64,000 nt of DNA from contig VWZS01002681.1 in assembly GCA_013397075.1 (NCBI GenBank), positions 361,313 to 425,312 of the forward strand, written 5' to 3'. The notes under the pieces were generated by a model that saw only the letters and a list, made by a program, of their open reading frames with translations, made no database searches and was not told the origin of the DNA. Both the position numbers and the translations under genes were made by a program. Numbering within the stretch: the stretch's first letter is position 1; every line of letters starts with the position of its first letter. The DNA comes from Rhabdornis inornatus (Eukaryota > Chordata > Aves > Passeriformes > Rhabdornithidae). Below, piece by piece: positions 36,262 through 48,300 of this stretch.

Positions 36262-37001
36262 CTTTATCGAGGGAAGGAAGAGGTGGACAGAAGAAATTAT
36301 TTTTATTTGTACTTTAAGCATAGTGTAAGGAAAAAAATATGTTTGGTAACTTTGATGGCTAACCAAAAAAAAAAAAAGTAATTTCAGTGCTTGTTTTCAT
36401 CATGTAGTTTGACCACTACCTGTAATAAATTACCCTTTGTCCTTACTGAGTTTCAAAAGGAAAAATAAAGGCAACTGTCATCCTAGGACATTTCAGTGAC
36501 TGTCATTTGCCCAACTGTGTTGCAATTGGAATGCATGCATGCCTCAAAATGTAAAAAAGTAACTTTTACCTTAGACAGTAATGATTCATTTATACTGCCA
36601 CAATTTCTCTACCACAGGAATTTAAAGATTTTACTTTGGCTTTTGTGATTACTAAGGAAAGAGGAGAGAAAAAAAGTTTCTACCATACAAAGAACTTAAC
36701 TTTCCAAAGACTCCTACTTTAAAACCACCTTAAAGGACAGAGATGATGCTGCTAACATTAGCTGTTCCTTTCCTCCTTATCACTCATACAGCAGATTCAA
36801 AACAAACCAACCTTCAGGCAGTGACTTGAGCTCATAAAGCTAATCAACTGCTTACAAGAATTAAAACCTCATTCCTCCTTCTACAATAAGAATGCATTGT
36901 TATTCTGCACCTGGCTTTGCATAAACAATATCAGTTAATCAAAGCAAGAAAGTTGTTCTCAAATGTAACAAATTAACTGCAAACTTGAATTTCATACTCA
37001 C
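36262..37001. other. CNN3 intron 5
   Basis: A 740-base intron with a 13-base A-run near 36364. No other feature was recognised. Confidence 0.85.
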
Positions 37002-37118
37002 CTGCAGGCCAATTACACTTTGACCAGCTTTTAGTTTTCCTGCATCAAAACTTCGTGCTTGTTTCTCTGCATATTTGACACCAATATCAATTGTAGTATG
37101 AAAACCTTTAGTTTTTGC
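37002..37118 (-). CDS. CNN3: CNN3 exon 5: linker and start of repeat 1
   Basis: A phase 0/0 exon of 39 codons: AKTKGFHTTIDIGVKYAEKQ, then ARSFDAGKLKAGQSVIGLQ. It covers the region between the CH domain and the first calponin repeat, which in calponins contributes to actin and tropomyosin binding. Acceptor ..aaatag, donor gtgagt. Confidence 0.97.
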
Positions 37119-37584
37119 CTATTTAGGGAGAGGGAAAATAGAATAGTCACTCTTTGAAGTGTATTTTCTGTCTCCATATCCTAAGCCTGGGCTCTCAAAC
37201 TATGTCACAAGCAGGTCTATCTCCATGAGACTGTGTCAGGGCTGAGAGAAGGTACCAGCTCCCCACACCACTAGAAGGTGGCACTCCAAAGCCACTGAGT
37301 CAAAAGGATATTCTGCAGGGATTAGTGTTCTCCTGCAAGCCTCCCCTGCTCTGTGTATGCACATGGAAGCAGTCAGGAACCCTCACTCTGATCTCTAAGC
37401 CTTCCCTGGGGGATGCTGGAGCACACAGCCCCCTGAAGTGCAACCTCTGCAGTATCTCAGACTCTCAGCACTGTCTGTCCTCTCCTGACAGGCTGGATGC
37501 TGTTTTCTGTATTTACATGGATTGTAAGGGTGCATCTGAACTGGCATGTGGATTTGGGCCAACTCTAGGGGTACAAATACTTAC
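37119..37584. other. CNN3 intron 4
   Basis: A 466-base intron, somewhat richer in G+C than its neighbours. An open frame on the + strand through it has no recognisable homology. Confidence 0.85.
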
Positions 37585-37722
37585 CAGACCTGCCAGTGCC
37601 ACTAGAGTAGTCTGTACTTGAGTCATATTTCCATTTTCAAAAAGATCATTTGCTTCAAAAATATCATGTGGCTTCATGCCGTAGACTTGGATGGCTTTGA
37701 TAAAATTCCCAATGTTCTCCAG
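37585..37722 (-). CDS. CNN3: CNN3 exon 4: C-terminal part of CH domain
   Basis: A phase 0/0 exon of 46 codons: LENIGNFIKAIQVYGMKPHD, then IFEANDLFENGNMTQVQTTL and VALAGL. The KPHDIFEANDLFE core is typical of calponin CH domains. Acceptor ctgttcag, donor gtaagt. Confidence 0.98.
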
Positions 37723-38970
37723 CTGAACAGAAACAAAAGATCCAGTTTTCCACACAGTGCTTCAAATCAGAAATTATGTAATTTTAAAGCCTTCTGGTGT
37801 TGGTTGGTTTGTTTGCTTGTTTTACTCAAGTTCTTTGCCTAGTGCAAACTGGACAAAACGTAGTTGGCGTAGTTAAGAGTGACTGGTGGGAAGTCTGGGA
37901 TTATTTTTTGTTAGTATTAAAATGGATTTCAGAAATCAGACTAAGAGGTTATCCAGCCTGGATAACCAGCCAGGGCATCCCTCCATCAGTGAGTACCACA
38001 TACTTTGTTAGAGTGGGCTTTGATAAGACTTGTCTCAACTGTCTGTCCCTTCAAAGAGAAAACCTGATCTAAAACCTGCTTCAAAATTAGAAAACGTGTC
38101 ATATTATCCATGCTATTTGACTTCAGCAATTGATAATTTTGAATAAAATAAAACCATAACTATGTGGATGGGATCCTTGTATGGACTGAAGGTATTATCT
38201 GCTCACCTCTTGGGACAAATAAGCTTTGGGGTTTATTAGCACTTTTTAGCACTATGTGCTGTAGAAATTGGAGGGCAATACGGAATATAAAGAGTAAGGA
38301 CTGAATCTCTTCTTTCCTTCTGAAGTCTTAAGAGGTATTAAAACTTTTTAAAAAAATCTTCACCCATATTTAGAAGTGTTCAATGCCAAGAAAACAAGGA
38401 GGCTGACACAACAGTATTAACCTAGACCCAGCAACAGCAAAGGCAGTAACTAGGCAGCAACCTTTCCAATGCTTGTTCCAAGTGGTAGTTGCATCCTCTC
38501 CAGACACCTTCTCAGGAGGATACTTCACAAAGAGGTGTCTAGGTACAGGCAAGCTGTTGACCTAATATATTTCAGCATTGCCTGGATGGAAAACTCAGCT
38601 GTGATTTAATAAAAAGAAAACTTTTTGTTTGTTTTTTGTTTTGTTTTGTTTTAGACTGGAAAAGGCCTTGCTATAGGGCTCTAGATTGTTCTTCCATCTG
38701 ACACTTCCCTGAACAGCTAAAGCACTGCTATTAAATACAGGTACTCAACTACTATTTGATGAACCACCTCAGCTGTAGCTGCATTCTGTTAAACACTGTT
38801 CATGTCTGCAGCATCCTCAACTCTTGGATATGTATCATAGATAAACTTGGTGCCACTAAGATTTAAGATGTACCATTTTCACAGCAAATTTGTTAACACA
38901 GAACGGAAGTATTGTTTGGGGGTTCAGGGGTTAGAGGTGTAGTTCTGAGGTTGTTTTTTTTTTTTTTTAC
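37723..38970. other. CNN3 intron 3
   Basis: A 1.25-kb intron. It holds a TTTTG-type run near 38622-38653 and a T-run next to the exon 3 donor (38954-38968 on +). Confidence 0.85.
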
Positions 38971-39037
38971 CTGGTGCCAATTTAGTTTTGATTGATTAAT
39001 TTTCTTCACTGATCCTGGCTGCAGTTTATTTATAAGC
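38971..39037 (-). CDS. CNN3: CNN3 exon 3: small CH-domain exon
   Basis: A 67-base exon that completes the split GA|G codon and encodes LINKLQPGSVKKINQSKLNW then HQ. Acceptor cacctccccag; donor gtaaaa followed by a long A-run (on the - strand). Confidence 0.96.
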
Positions 39038-39482
39038 CTGGGGAGGTGAAAAAGAGGGAAATGCTTAAACAATAAATCTCATCCTTCTACCATCTGCGCA
39101 GGCATTATATAATACTTTCACTCATGCTTTATTAGTTGCATTAGTTTCATCAAAATGGTTAATTTCTTGGTTCATACAGTGGACTAGCTCAGTTTTCACG
39201 TCTCACAAGTCTAAGACTAAGAATTTTTGTGTGCTATTTGATTAATATAGAAATGAGCTATGCCATTAAATTCAGAAACACTTAGAAATCTTAGCTGAAA
39301 TATAAAGGAGATTTAAGTGTTCATTTTTCCAACAGTTTCAAGTAAGTTGTTTCCCACCCTAGAGTCAGCTATCTTTGACTGTAATTGTTGATGTCTTTTG
39401 AAGGGGAATCTTCAGAAAGTCCCTTCTTAGTTCCTTGAAAGTAGAAAACTCCTAAAAATAAGGTTACTTAATAAATGCTTAC
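39038..39482. other. CNN3 intron 2
   Basis: A 445-base AT-rich intron. Nothing else was recognised. Confidence 0.85.
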
Positions 39483-39604
39483 TCGCATAAGATTATGCCA
39501 TCTTTTAATCCCAGTTGAAAGTTTGCACCGATACTCAGCCCTGTAACCTCTTCTATCCAGTTACGCAGATCTTCTTCTATCTGGGGGTCATATTTCAGGG
39601 CAAT
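39483..39604 (-). CDS. CNN3: CNN3 exon 2: N-terminal part of CH domain
   Basis: A 122-base exon entering in phase 0 and leaving with GA of a split Glu codon. It encodes IALKYDPQIEEDLRNWIEEV, then TGLSIGANFQLGLKDGIILC. Acceptor cttgtgttacag, donor gtaagc. Human exon 2 begins at the same place (IASKYD..), after 19 residues from exon 1. Confidence 0.97.
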
Positions 39605-42287
39605 CTGTAACACAAGCAGTCATAAAGTTACTTCAGGAGAGAAATCTCCAACTCTTCCCCACCCCAATTCAATTTCAGAGTATGCTATAGTATCCAGTAA
39701 TTTTATTGCTGGATTTTTAAACTGTATTTTATACCTCAGAGTACAGATGTAAGTACTTTATCCCTTTAACTATAATTTTCATGGCTTTACTAAAGGTCTG
39801 TTTGGAAAAAGCACTTTTAAGCATGTAGCAGTTTTTCCTTGAGTAAGAATTCTTGGAGCTCCTGAAAAGTCTTTCGACAGCTGCAGAGGAATAATCTTTG
39901 AAAAAATATTCGACCCAAGTTGTACTTTGGCAGGAAGTAAGGAAGGGAAATAGTATATTATCAACACAAGAATTCTGAATTGCCATGCCATCAGTACTAC
40001 TGCTCACATGTAGATTTCTACACAAGAAATTTTATATAATAGATTTGAAGTTACCCAACTAAAGTTTATAGTGGGTTTGCTTTTATAGCTAGTTTATGAT
40101 TAATGGAGATGACCTAGTAAGTTTTTTCCTTGTTGCTACAACATTAAGAGTTATCTCGCTGGGGATTCAGGGGACTCTGTGTGTGTGTGTCTTGGTTTAT
40201 CGTTAATCTTTAGTATCCTTGCTATTTCTTTTCTCTTTGACCTTCCTGGAAGACTCTTTTGGAATAAACTGTGATCTCATCTTTTAATTGCAAAGGAAGA
40301 AAACCTGCAATAATCTTTGAAGTTTAAGGCATCAAGCAGAGACCCAGAGCTGTTAGCAAGATGACTTAAAAACTCATTTTCCAGATGTTCAGACTTCACT
40401 ACTCTATGTGTAAACTTATGCTTCAGTCACTAGAAATCAATCCATGTGAAAGGAATGCTTAAAAGCAGTGAACTTCAATACTACCAGCTGCCAACAGCAT
40501 CCATGTTCTTCCACTCTGCCCTTTGCTCCCCATTCCCCTGAATGCACCAAAAAGCAGCTCCAACTTCCTTCAGGCAAAGCTTGTCACCTTTGCAATCCTT
40601 TTCAATATTGGCAAGTTGAACAAAATGGATTCTATCACTGAAATCATCACTGCTTTTTCTGCAAACAATACAAGTTAACTGAGCACAAGATTGTGTGGGA
40701 TAAATAACCTCCACTGGTGCAGAGGCTGGCAACACTTCCACCTTCCTTAGTTGTCCTGCATGGGTCAGTGAGCAAGGTGGGAAGTGAGGGAGCTACCATG
40801 AGAAACCTGACAGGCAAGTACAGAATGTGCCTGCAGGATTTCTAACACAGGGAAAGTCTCAGCTATACCAGTGCTTACAAACACCTAACAAGAAACTCAT
40901 GCATAGCTATTCACATTAGATCAAAATGTACATTTGAGACTTTTTACATATAGTTTTAAGACTTCAGCCAAGAAATGCCAGCTATTAGCAGCTATATTTA
41001 TACTGAAGGAGATTATAATTCCAACATATCTGAATTACTTAGATAGAGGCAATTGCTACATTTTGGCTAGCATTAGTAATCCCTGACTCCAAACTGACCA
41101 AACTACAATACTTGGTTCCCTATTTTTCTTCTAAGGGGAATGGAAAATTCCTGTATCTCTGGCTTTACTTCAAAAACTTGCCTGAGTAATACTTGTTTTC
41201 CTTAGACTATTTGTAATGGTGGTGCTATGGTGCCTTAGTTACAGATCAGGATAATGGACTAACCCATTCCTACATTCAGATCTTGACTAAGGTGTAGAAA
41301 TCTGTGCAGAATTCTGTACAAGACGACAAGGAAAATGTCATTACTTCATTTCTTAATCACATCTTTTGGATATTAACGAAGATTAGAAGCAGACTAAAAA
41401 AGCTAACTGAAGGACATGGCTGTGGTCTCATCTCTTGGGTGGCAGATAGCCCCCCTTGCACCTCTCTTAATTTAGCACGGTAGCAGCACAACCACATTCA
41501 TTTCCAGTGATGATAATAATAGAAAGGGACGGGTAACATCTTGAAAATGGTGTATGAAGAAGTCAGCTGTCATCTTTCTCCTTCCTAACCTGGACATTAG
41601 CTTACAAATGACTTTTCATGGATATTTTTATTTCCTATGGAAGCAAAGCTTACATGATCACAGCCTTAATTTGTCCCCCCAGTAACATCTGGAAGAACCC
41701 AACTAGCTTGTTCAAAATTATAGAAAAGAAGCAGTCTTGGACAGAATTGAGTCAGTGAGATTTTGTGTGAAAATAAATACCTGTGCAAGGGGGAAAAATA
41801 CCAAAGCATCTCCCCCAAAAGACTGAACTGTAACACTGTACTCTTCTTACACATTAGAGAACCTATTAAATTAGTGCAAAAGTGACCTCATCTACAAAAC
41901 CTTAAGTTATGTGTACAGACAAGACATACGGTGTATAATTTATTTCTGTACCCCACATCAAATGACAGAACAGGATTTATAGAAAGGCCAGAACTTTCTA
42001 TTCTGATGCTCCAGTTAGACGATAGCAGATAATTTGGGCTGGTCACTCCTATGCTGACAGGTCATACTGTGATAAAATCACCATTCTAGCATGCATGTGA
42101 GTACAAAGCAGGGGTTGAGCTAATCTCCACAATTCTTTAGTTACGTACATAATGAACATTGTGCTTTCTGAAAATTTAGGCAGTTTCAGGGTAGCTTAAA
42201 GACAGTGTTAGCCATCCTGCAGTTGAAATCTTCTGGAGCAGTACTGGACTTGTGTTTCTACCATTTAACTTACTTCTAAACACTGGC

Positions 42288-42312
42288 AAAAAAAAAAAAA
42301 AAAAAAAAAAAA
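42288..42312 (+). repeat. Poly(A) run beside a 5-N gap
   Basis: An A-run of about 25 bases. The 12-mer aaaggaaattaa follows it (42310-42321), then NNNNN, then the same 12-mer again (42327-42338). Confidence 0.95.
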
Positions 42313-42321
42313 GGAAATTAA

Positions 42322-42326
42322 NNNNN
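42322..42326. other. Assembly gap (5 N)
   Basis: Five N bases between two identical 12-mers. This looks like unmerged contig ends at a homopolymer. Confidence 0.98.
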
Positions 42327-45300
42327 AAAGGAAATTAAGTTTGTTATCATACCACTAAGAGATATAGTTTAAAGATTAATCTTTTCCCACCCAATACTAA
42401 AAAAAAAAGTAAATATGGAAGCCAGTACGAGTGAGAACCCTAAAGACTTCTGCAAATGTGGCTCTTTTAATCTTTCTTGGCAAACATATAAAAGAAAAAA
42501 AAGGCAGAAATTTTCCTCATTTAATAATAAGTGCATTCCATATGTGAGATTACAACTGAATTGAATATTAAATTGCTGACCCCATTGCTTGAGGATCTTA
42601 GAAGTAATCAGGTGGAATTTTATCACTTCTAAAAAATATTTACTTTATGTTGGAGTACTTTACCATGTGTTCAAATCTTGAGCTTTTCAAAGGGTTTTAA
42701 ATTGCCCTGGGGTATCACTACAGTGGTTATCTAGGGATAGGAAGTAAAAAACGTTTATACAATACACATGAGGAGAGTTCTTATTGCCACTAAAAACATT
42801 ATTTTTATTCTGATTTTTGAGCTGGTGGGAAACGAAGTTACAAAAATTAAAAATTGGTACTAGTTTCTCTGCAAATTACATTCAATCTGCCTGAAAAGCT
42901 AGAGATGTGGAATCTTTAGTATCAGGCTTTAAACATGTGAGAAGAAGGGATTAAACAAGGAGAGTGACAGGTCAGATACTACCAGAAATAAGGCATTACG
43001 CTTATTCTGAATTCTTAGCTCTTCTATTCCCAAGGGCACAACCAGAAGTTATGTAACAGTCTTACTGAATATTTCATATTTTCCACATGTGGATATCAGA
43101 GATGTTCCAGTTTTCCTTTGATTGCTATCTATGAGGTGAAGCCAGAGGCTTTGATATGAATGTTAAAAAATTATGTCTTTTTCCATTACTACTAATTAAA
43201 AATATGCCAACATTTGATCCTTTATAAATACTGAACCTTCATGGAAGATACTTAAGTCTTACAAGTCTACAGCAAAAGAAAATATTGTCTACTGAAGATG
43301 AAAGCAGTAGTTAAGCAGCTTCATTCAAAGTATCATCAGTGCCATGAAAAAAAACCTTACAGTTTCAGAATACTGTAGAAATGATTCAATTCAAGCAATG
43401 GATATAAGATTTTACAGAAGTTTAATATAAGATAGCAGGAAGCCAACTCTTCATTTCCTCCTTCTGACAAATGTTGAAAGATACATAAAGTTGTCGATGT
43501 TGCTCTTTCTACTGATGCTTCAGAGATACAGGTTTAATAGAAATATCTTTGAAAGGAAACAAAAGTTTATACAATTTATAGGTGATCCAAGGTTGCGGAA
43601 GGAAAAAGCTGGTTGTTATTTGCCTATGACAAACTGATACACGTGTTAATGCCAATGTATGCCTTGGGCTGGAATCCTTGGGTTAAACTTGATTCCTCTG
43701 GCAACTTCACACCTGATCCTCACACCTAGTTCTGTTCAGGTAGGACTTTCCTGTTTGGGAGATCTTAGAGTGTAAAAACCTTCCCTCCATGTGTAGTACA
43801 GGGACAGTAACAATCATCACTGTTTTTATCAAGCTCATGAATTCCTGGAAGCTAGCAAAGTTCTGCTGGCCAACTTTAATGATCTGTCTGTGTGACCCTT
43901 GAAGTTACTCAGTATGCCTGTAGCATGTTTGGTTTGAGTGATGATGTTAACCAGTACTTCACACCATAACTGATATCATACAGACTTTGAGTTGTCCTTT
44001 TATACTAATCTTTTCCAAATTACACAGTACACACTGTACGCTAAGGGCTATGTGTGTGCCAAATCTCCAGTTTGAGAGTTCAGCTGGCTATATTGCTGCT
44101 ACTCTGGAAAAATACTGTAAAAGGATCTCAAGGAAGAGTATAAACACACTGCACTTCTTTTTACACTGGGACTAGCAAACACAAATCTTATTAAGTTAAA
44201 AAGCAGGTATAAAAGACAAAACTTGAAGTTAAAACATCATGTCATAACAGCTTGCACTTCTTAGTTCTGATGAAATTTCTGATTAAAGGTGCAGGCTTCC
44301 TGCCCTCCCAGCAGAAGTCAAAGGTTTAATGTGCAGCACGCTAAATTTAAAGTACTAGTAGGCATTTGAAAAAATTGCTCTCTAGTCATAAGTTTCAACC
44401 AGAAAAGCACGTGCTTGTCAAAGTGCATCAACAAATCTATTATAGGAACTGTGTTTGTTGACAAAACTTAAGATGTATATACATATAAAACTGCAGCAAA
44501 GTAGGTTGTACATTTTGGTTTTCTAAGGTAAATAAAGTACAGGGCCACGTACAGCAAGAGAAATAACCAGGACTTCACTCCAAGATAAGATAGCATAGGA
44601 AGAGGTTACATATAAGCTTTTTCACCAAAGTGAAGAGAAAAATAGATAGAGCCCTAAGTTTTGGATTTTTATGTTCTTCATAGGGAGAAATTTGGTATGG
44701 CTCATATTCTTCCTTAGAGTGACACAAAATTACTAACTTTTCAATTAAAAAACAAGATTGACTAGAGAAAGCTTACTGAATTTTTGATAAGTGTAGGAGC
44801 ATATTCATCTTACACAGAATTTAATCCATGTCTAGCCAGGGGGTTTAATATTAATTTTACTTTTACACATTTAGATCATAGACTACAGAAAGCAAATAAA
44901 AACAACAAATGAACAACTCCAGGTTTCAAGACCTAAGGTTGTACAGTTTCAATTTTAAGCAGCAATTTGTTCCTGTATCAACTTTTCAATCTTTATTGAT
45001 TCAGAACTGTCTGAGTGAAATTGAATTGCTGTGGTTTCAGTGTTGCCTTTGCAAACATCCTTTGCATTGAAATAAGCACTACCTTCAGCAGCTGCTGAGG
45101 CCAAAGATACCAGTGCTGACACTTCTTTTTTATTTGCTTGGCATTAGTTTGTGATTAAATCTTTTTCCTCCTCGTTTAAAGGATTTATGATGGTATGGGG
45201 AAAGATGAAAGCAAAATTCTCTCCTGGTATCAAGGCAGAAGAAGCTCTTGACAGCCCTTACTGCTTGGAAGTGGGAGTCAGGCAGACCACAGCCAGTCCC

Positions 45301-48300
45301 AAATTGTTATCCAGAATTCCTGTTCATCACCTTTTGAACACACTTTTGAATCACCTATCTAAAATTCACACAGCAAAATACCTGGGAGAAGAAAAGTGTT
45401 AAGAGCTTAGTGGCTATGTGAATACTGAAGAAAAAGGCACAGAAGAGTAAATTCTTCTCATTAGAGAAGAGGGAGAAGGATTTTTAATTTACAAGGATTT
45501 TTTTTAAATTTACACAAGCAAGCTAAAACTTTCTGGTTAAAGTTCTGTGGTGTAAACAGATTACTGTACATATCTAATCTTCAGCTTCAGAGGTGACAGA
45601 GTGGCAAGGACACAATCACTGATTATTTAGTCACAGTGTAAATAAATAGCACTCTGTAAGTTGAGACAGAGAACCCAAGAGTGGAAAAATATAAAGTTTT
45701 GGTTTTCACTGAAAGTGGGTAAGAAGAGGAAGTGCCAGGGTACCAAGGTGATTGTCAAGGAGATCTTCTTGCCATTTGAACTACCAACCCAATGAGCTCT
45801 CATCGTAAGGACAAATCAAAATTCCCTGTTCATTTCATGTATGTTGACACAGATTACATACAAAAGCAAATGTCAGAGGAGGCATATTTGTGCACAAGAA
45901 CCCCAAATGTAACAGGAATGTGACAATCCAGATGAAAACCAAAGCGGAAAGTACTTTAAAAACTCAAAGGCACCATTCAGTATGCCCTGGTATTTGAAGA
46001 TGCATTTTTTTCTGTCATTATGGACTGTTGTACAGAAAGGCAGAGAACACTGCTTTACCATTACCACCGAAAGATCTCACTATATCCCAAAGTGCTACTT
46101 AGCACAAAAATTTTACAGCTGTATCCATTTTGCTTAATATTCAAACCGTATTTTTTTTATGTGTAGCGTAACTGATACCCTGCCAACATCTCACTGTTTT
46201 CTCTGTAAATCAAAATTTAGGCTACAGTCTTTAAAGAAGAGATGGATGAGCATTAATCCAAAATTCCTGGCGCTCTTCCCATAGGCACCAGTTTAAACCC
46301 TGTGAAGTGAGAACAAACCATGCCTCAAAGTTTCCAAGTCATCTTACAAGTACAGATACCTGCAGTCATGCATGGTGCTTGTTGCCAGATCAGCTGGCTG
46401 GAAGAACTGAGTGTTCTACTCCCTGGATAAAGTAGGACTTTAGGACATTTTGCAAGCTTTTCAAGAAGCCAGGTCTTCCATCTCTTCCCCCAGAGTGCAC
46501 CAACAACTCGGACACACGCCTGCCCTTGGACTGAATGCTGCTTCCCTCTCGTTCTCAGCAGCTACTGTAACGCCCTCACTTATTCAAACATGTTCTCAGT
46601 TTTTCTTGCACTTTTTGCTCTTATCATGTTTTGCCATTGTCACAATTTTCTGGCTTGTAACTCCAATTATCCTTAGCCACTGTCAATTATCCTTCCACTG
46701 TCAACTGTAGCACCTTCTGGTCATGCCACCATACTTTATACTTCTTGGTATCGAGTTCCTTGCTCTGTTTATTTAGTCTGTATATTGCTGAATTATTTAT
46801 ATTTCTTCACAGAACACTATTCCAGTAGTATCCACTATCTATTATTTTAAACCACTGCTGGCTTTTGTTTAAAAAACCCACTGGTATATAGAATTTGTTC
46901 TCAGCTATGACACAGCTGATCCAACCTAATGGACAAAAGCCTGTTAGTCCCTGATGGGATTGGAATTCTCCTTCCTTTGAAACCCAACCGCACTATGACT
47001 GATATGACACAGCAAATCTGGACAGGCTCTGACATCATGAACAGCAATGTCTCCTGAAACAACACACTGAGTGCTGCATGAAAAATCCTGTAACCTGACA
47101 GACCTCAGTGATACCTAGTTAATCTTTGGTGGGAGAAAGGAAAAAAATCACACTGAACAATCTGGTGCATAAACAGAAAAATGATTCCAAAGCATCTGAA
47201 AACAATTTCCTTTTTCTAGTAGTAACCCAGGAAGCATCTCCTGAAACAACTGTTACTGTAACTCTGGTGGAACAGTAGTTCTCAAAGTCTAGAAGGAGTC
47301 TGCAAACAGAAAGAGTAACATCAATGATCACTCAACCTTTCTCAGAAAACTTTTCTGATCTATTGTTACTACAGAAGCCCAGGAAATGATATATTCTTCC
47401 AAGTTTATTCACTTTTCTCCCCAACAGAATGGCTTTCAAATATGTAATTTTTCAAGCAAACTGTGTTGTGACTTGGTAGCCCTTCCCCAAAGCCTAATTG
47501 TGTTGATAAGTCTTTCAAATTTACCTTCCAAACAGGACTGCAGAATCTGGTTATTTCATTCGCTCTCCATACCTTTTTTCTTCTCTTCAAACCCTCTTCA
47601 CTTACCCAAACCCCAGTAATTATGTTCTACAGCAGCAAGCAGGTAAATGGTAACTCAGACATACTCTCAGAAAAACTGGCTAAAGAAAGCTGAAGTCTGT
47701 CACTGCAAGTGCTGCTGTAGAAGTCACTCAACATGCACATTCCTTCTGCCTCTCCAGCAAAGGCACAGTCCAGGCTGCATTTCCTGACCACTTTTTCCAA
47801 AGGTGAACCTCAAGACTCTACTCTTATTGATCTAATTTGCCCCCACCCAGTAAGCTCAGGTACTTGATTCCTTGCTGCCAGCTGTGATGCCAGGCATAGG
47901 CTTGAGTGGGAAATGAACAGATGACATGGCAGGTCCTGAGGTAACAGGCACTTCGCAGTTAATAGTGCTCAGTGCTTCCCACCGACTGCACTGACAGCAC
48001 TTGGTTGCCTGTCAGCCTGCTTGGATTTCACTCCATGAACTCACATTAGCTGAACAGGCTCACTGAGGTGCCTGTGATAGGTATTCATAAAGAAAACACA
48101 GATTCCTCTCATTCTTACCATCCCTGCACATAATGATTCAATCTAGCTTTTTTTTTTGTAATTTAGGTGAAAGGCATGATTTCTTGAGAACTTCCTTAGC
48201 TGCTTCTAGCTACTAAAGAGCTGCCTAGATTTATCTTTCATAAAGGTAGTAGATCAAAATCTTTCAATTCATGCATAGCATGTTTTTCTGGTTGAGGTAA

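Noticed and set aside
37262..37280. CTCF-like ccactagaaggtggcac in CNN3 intron 4
   Set aside because: It does not fit the core spacing (CCASYAGRKGGC) without an inserted base.
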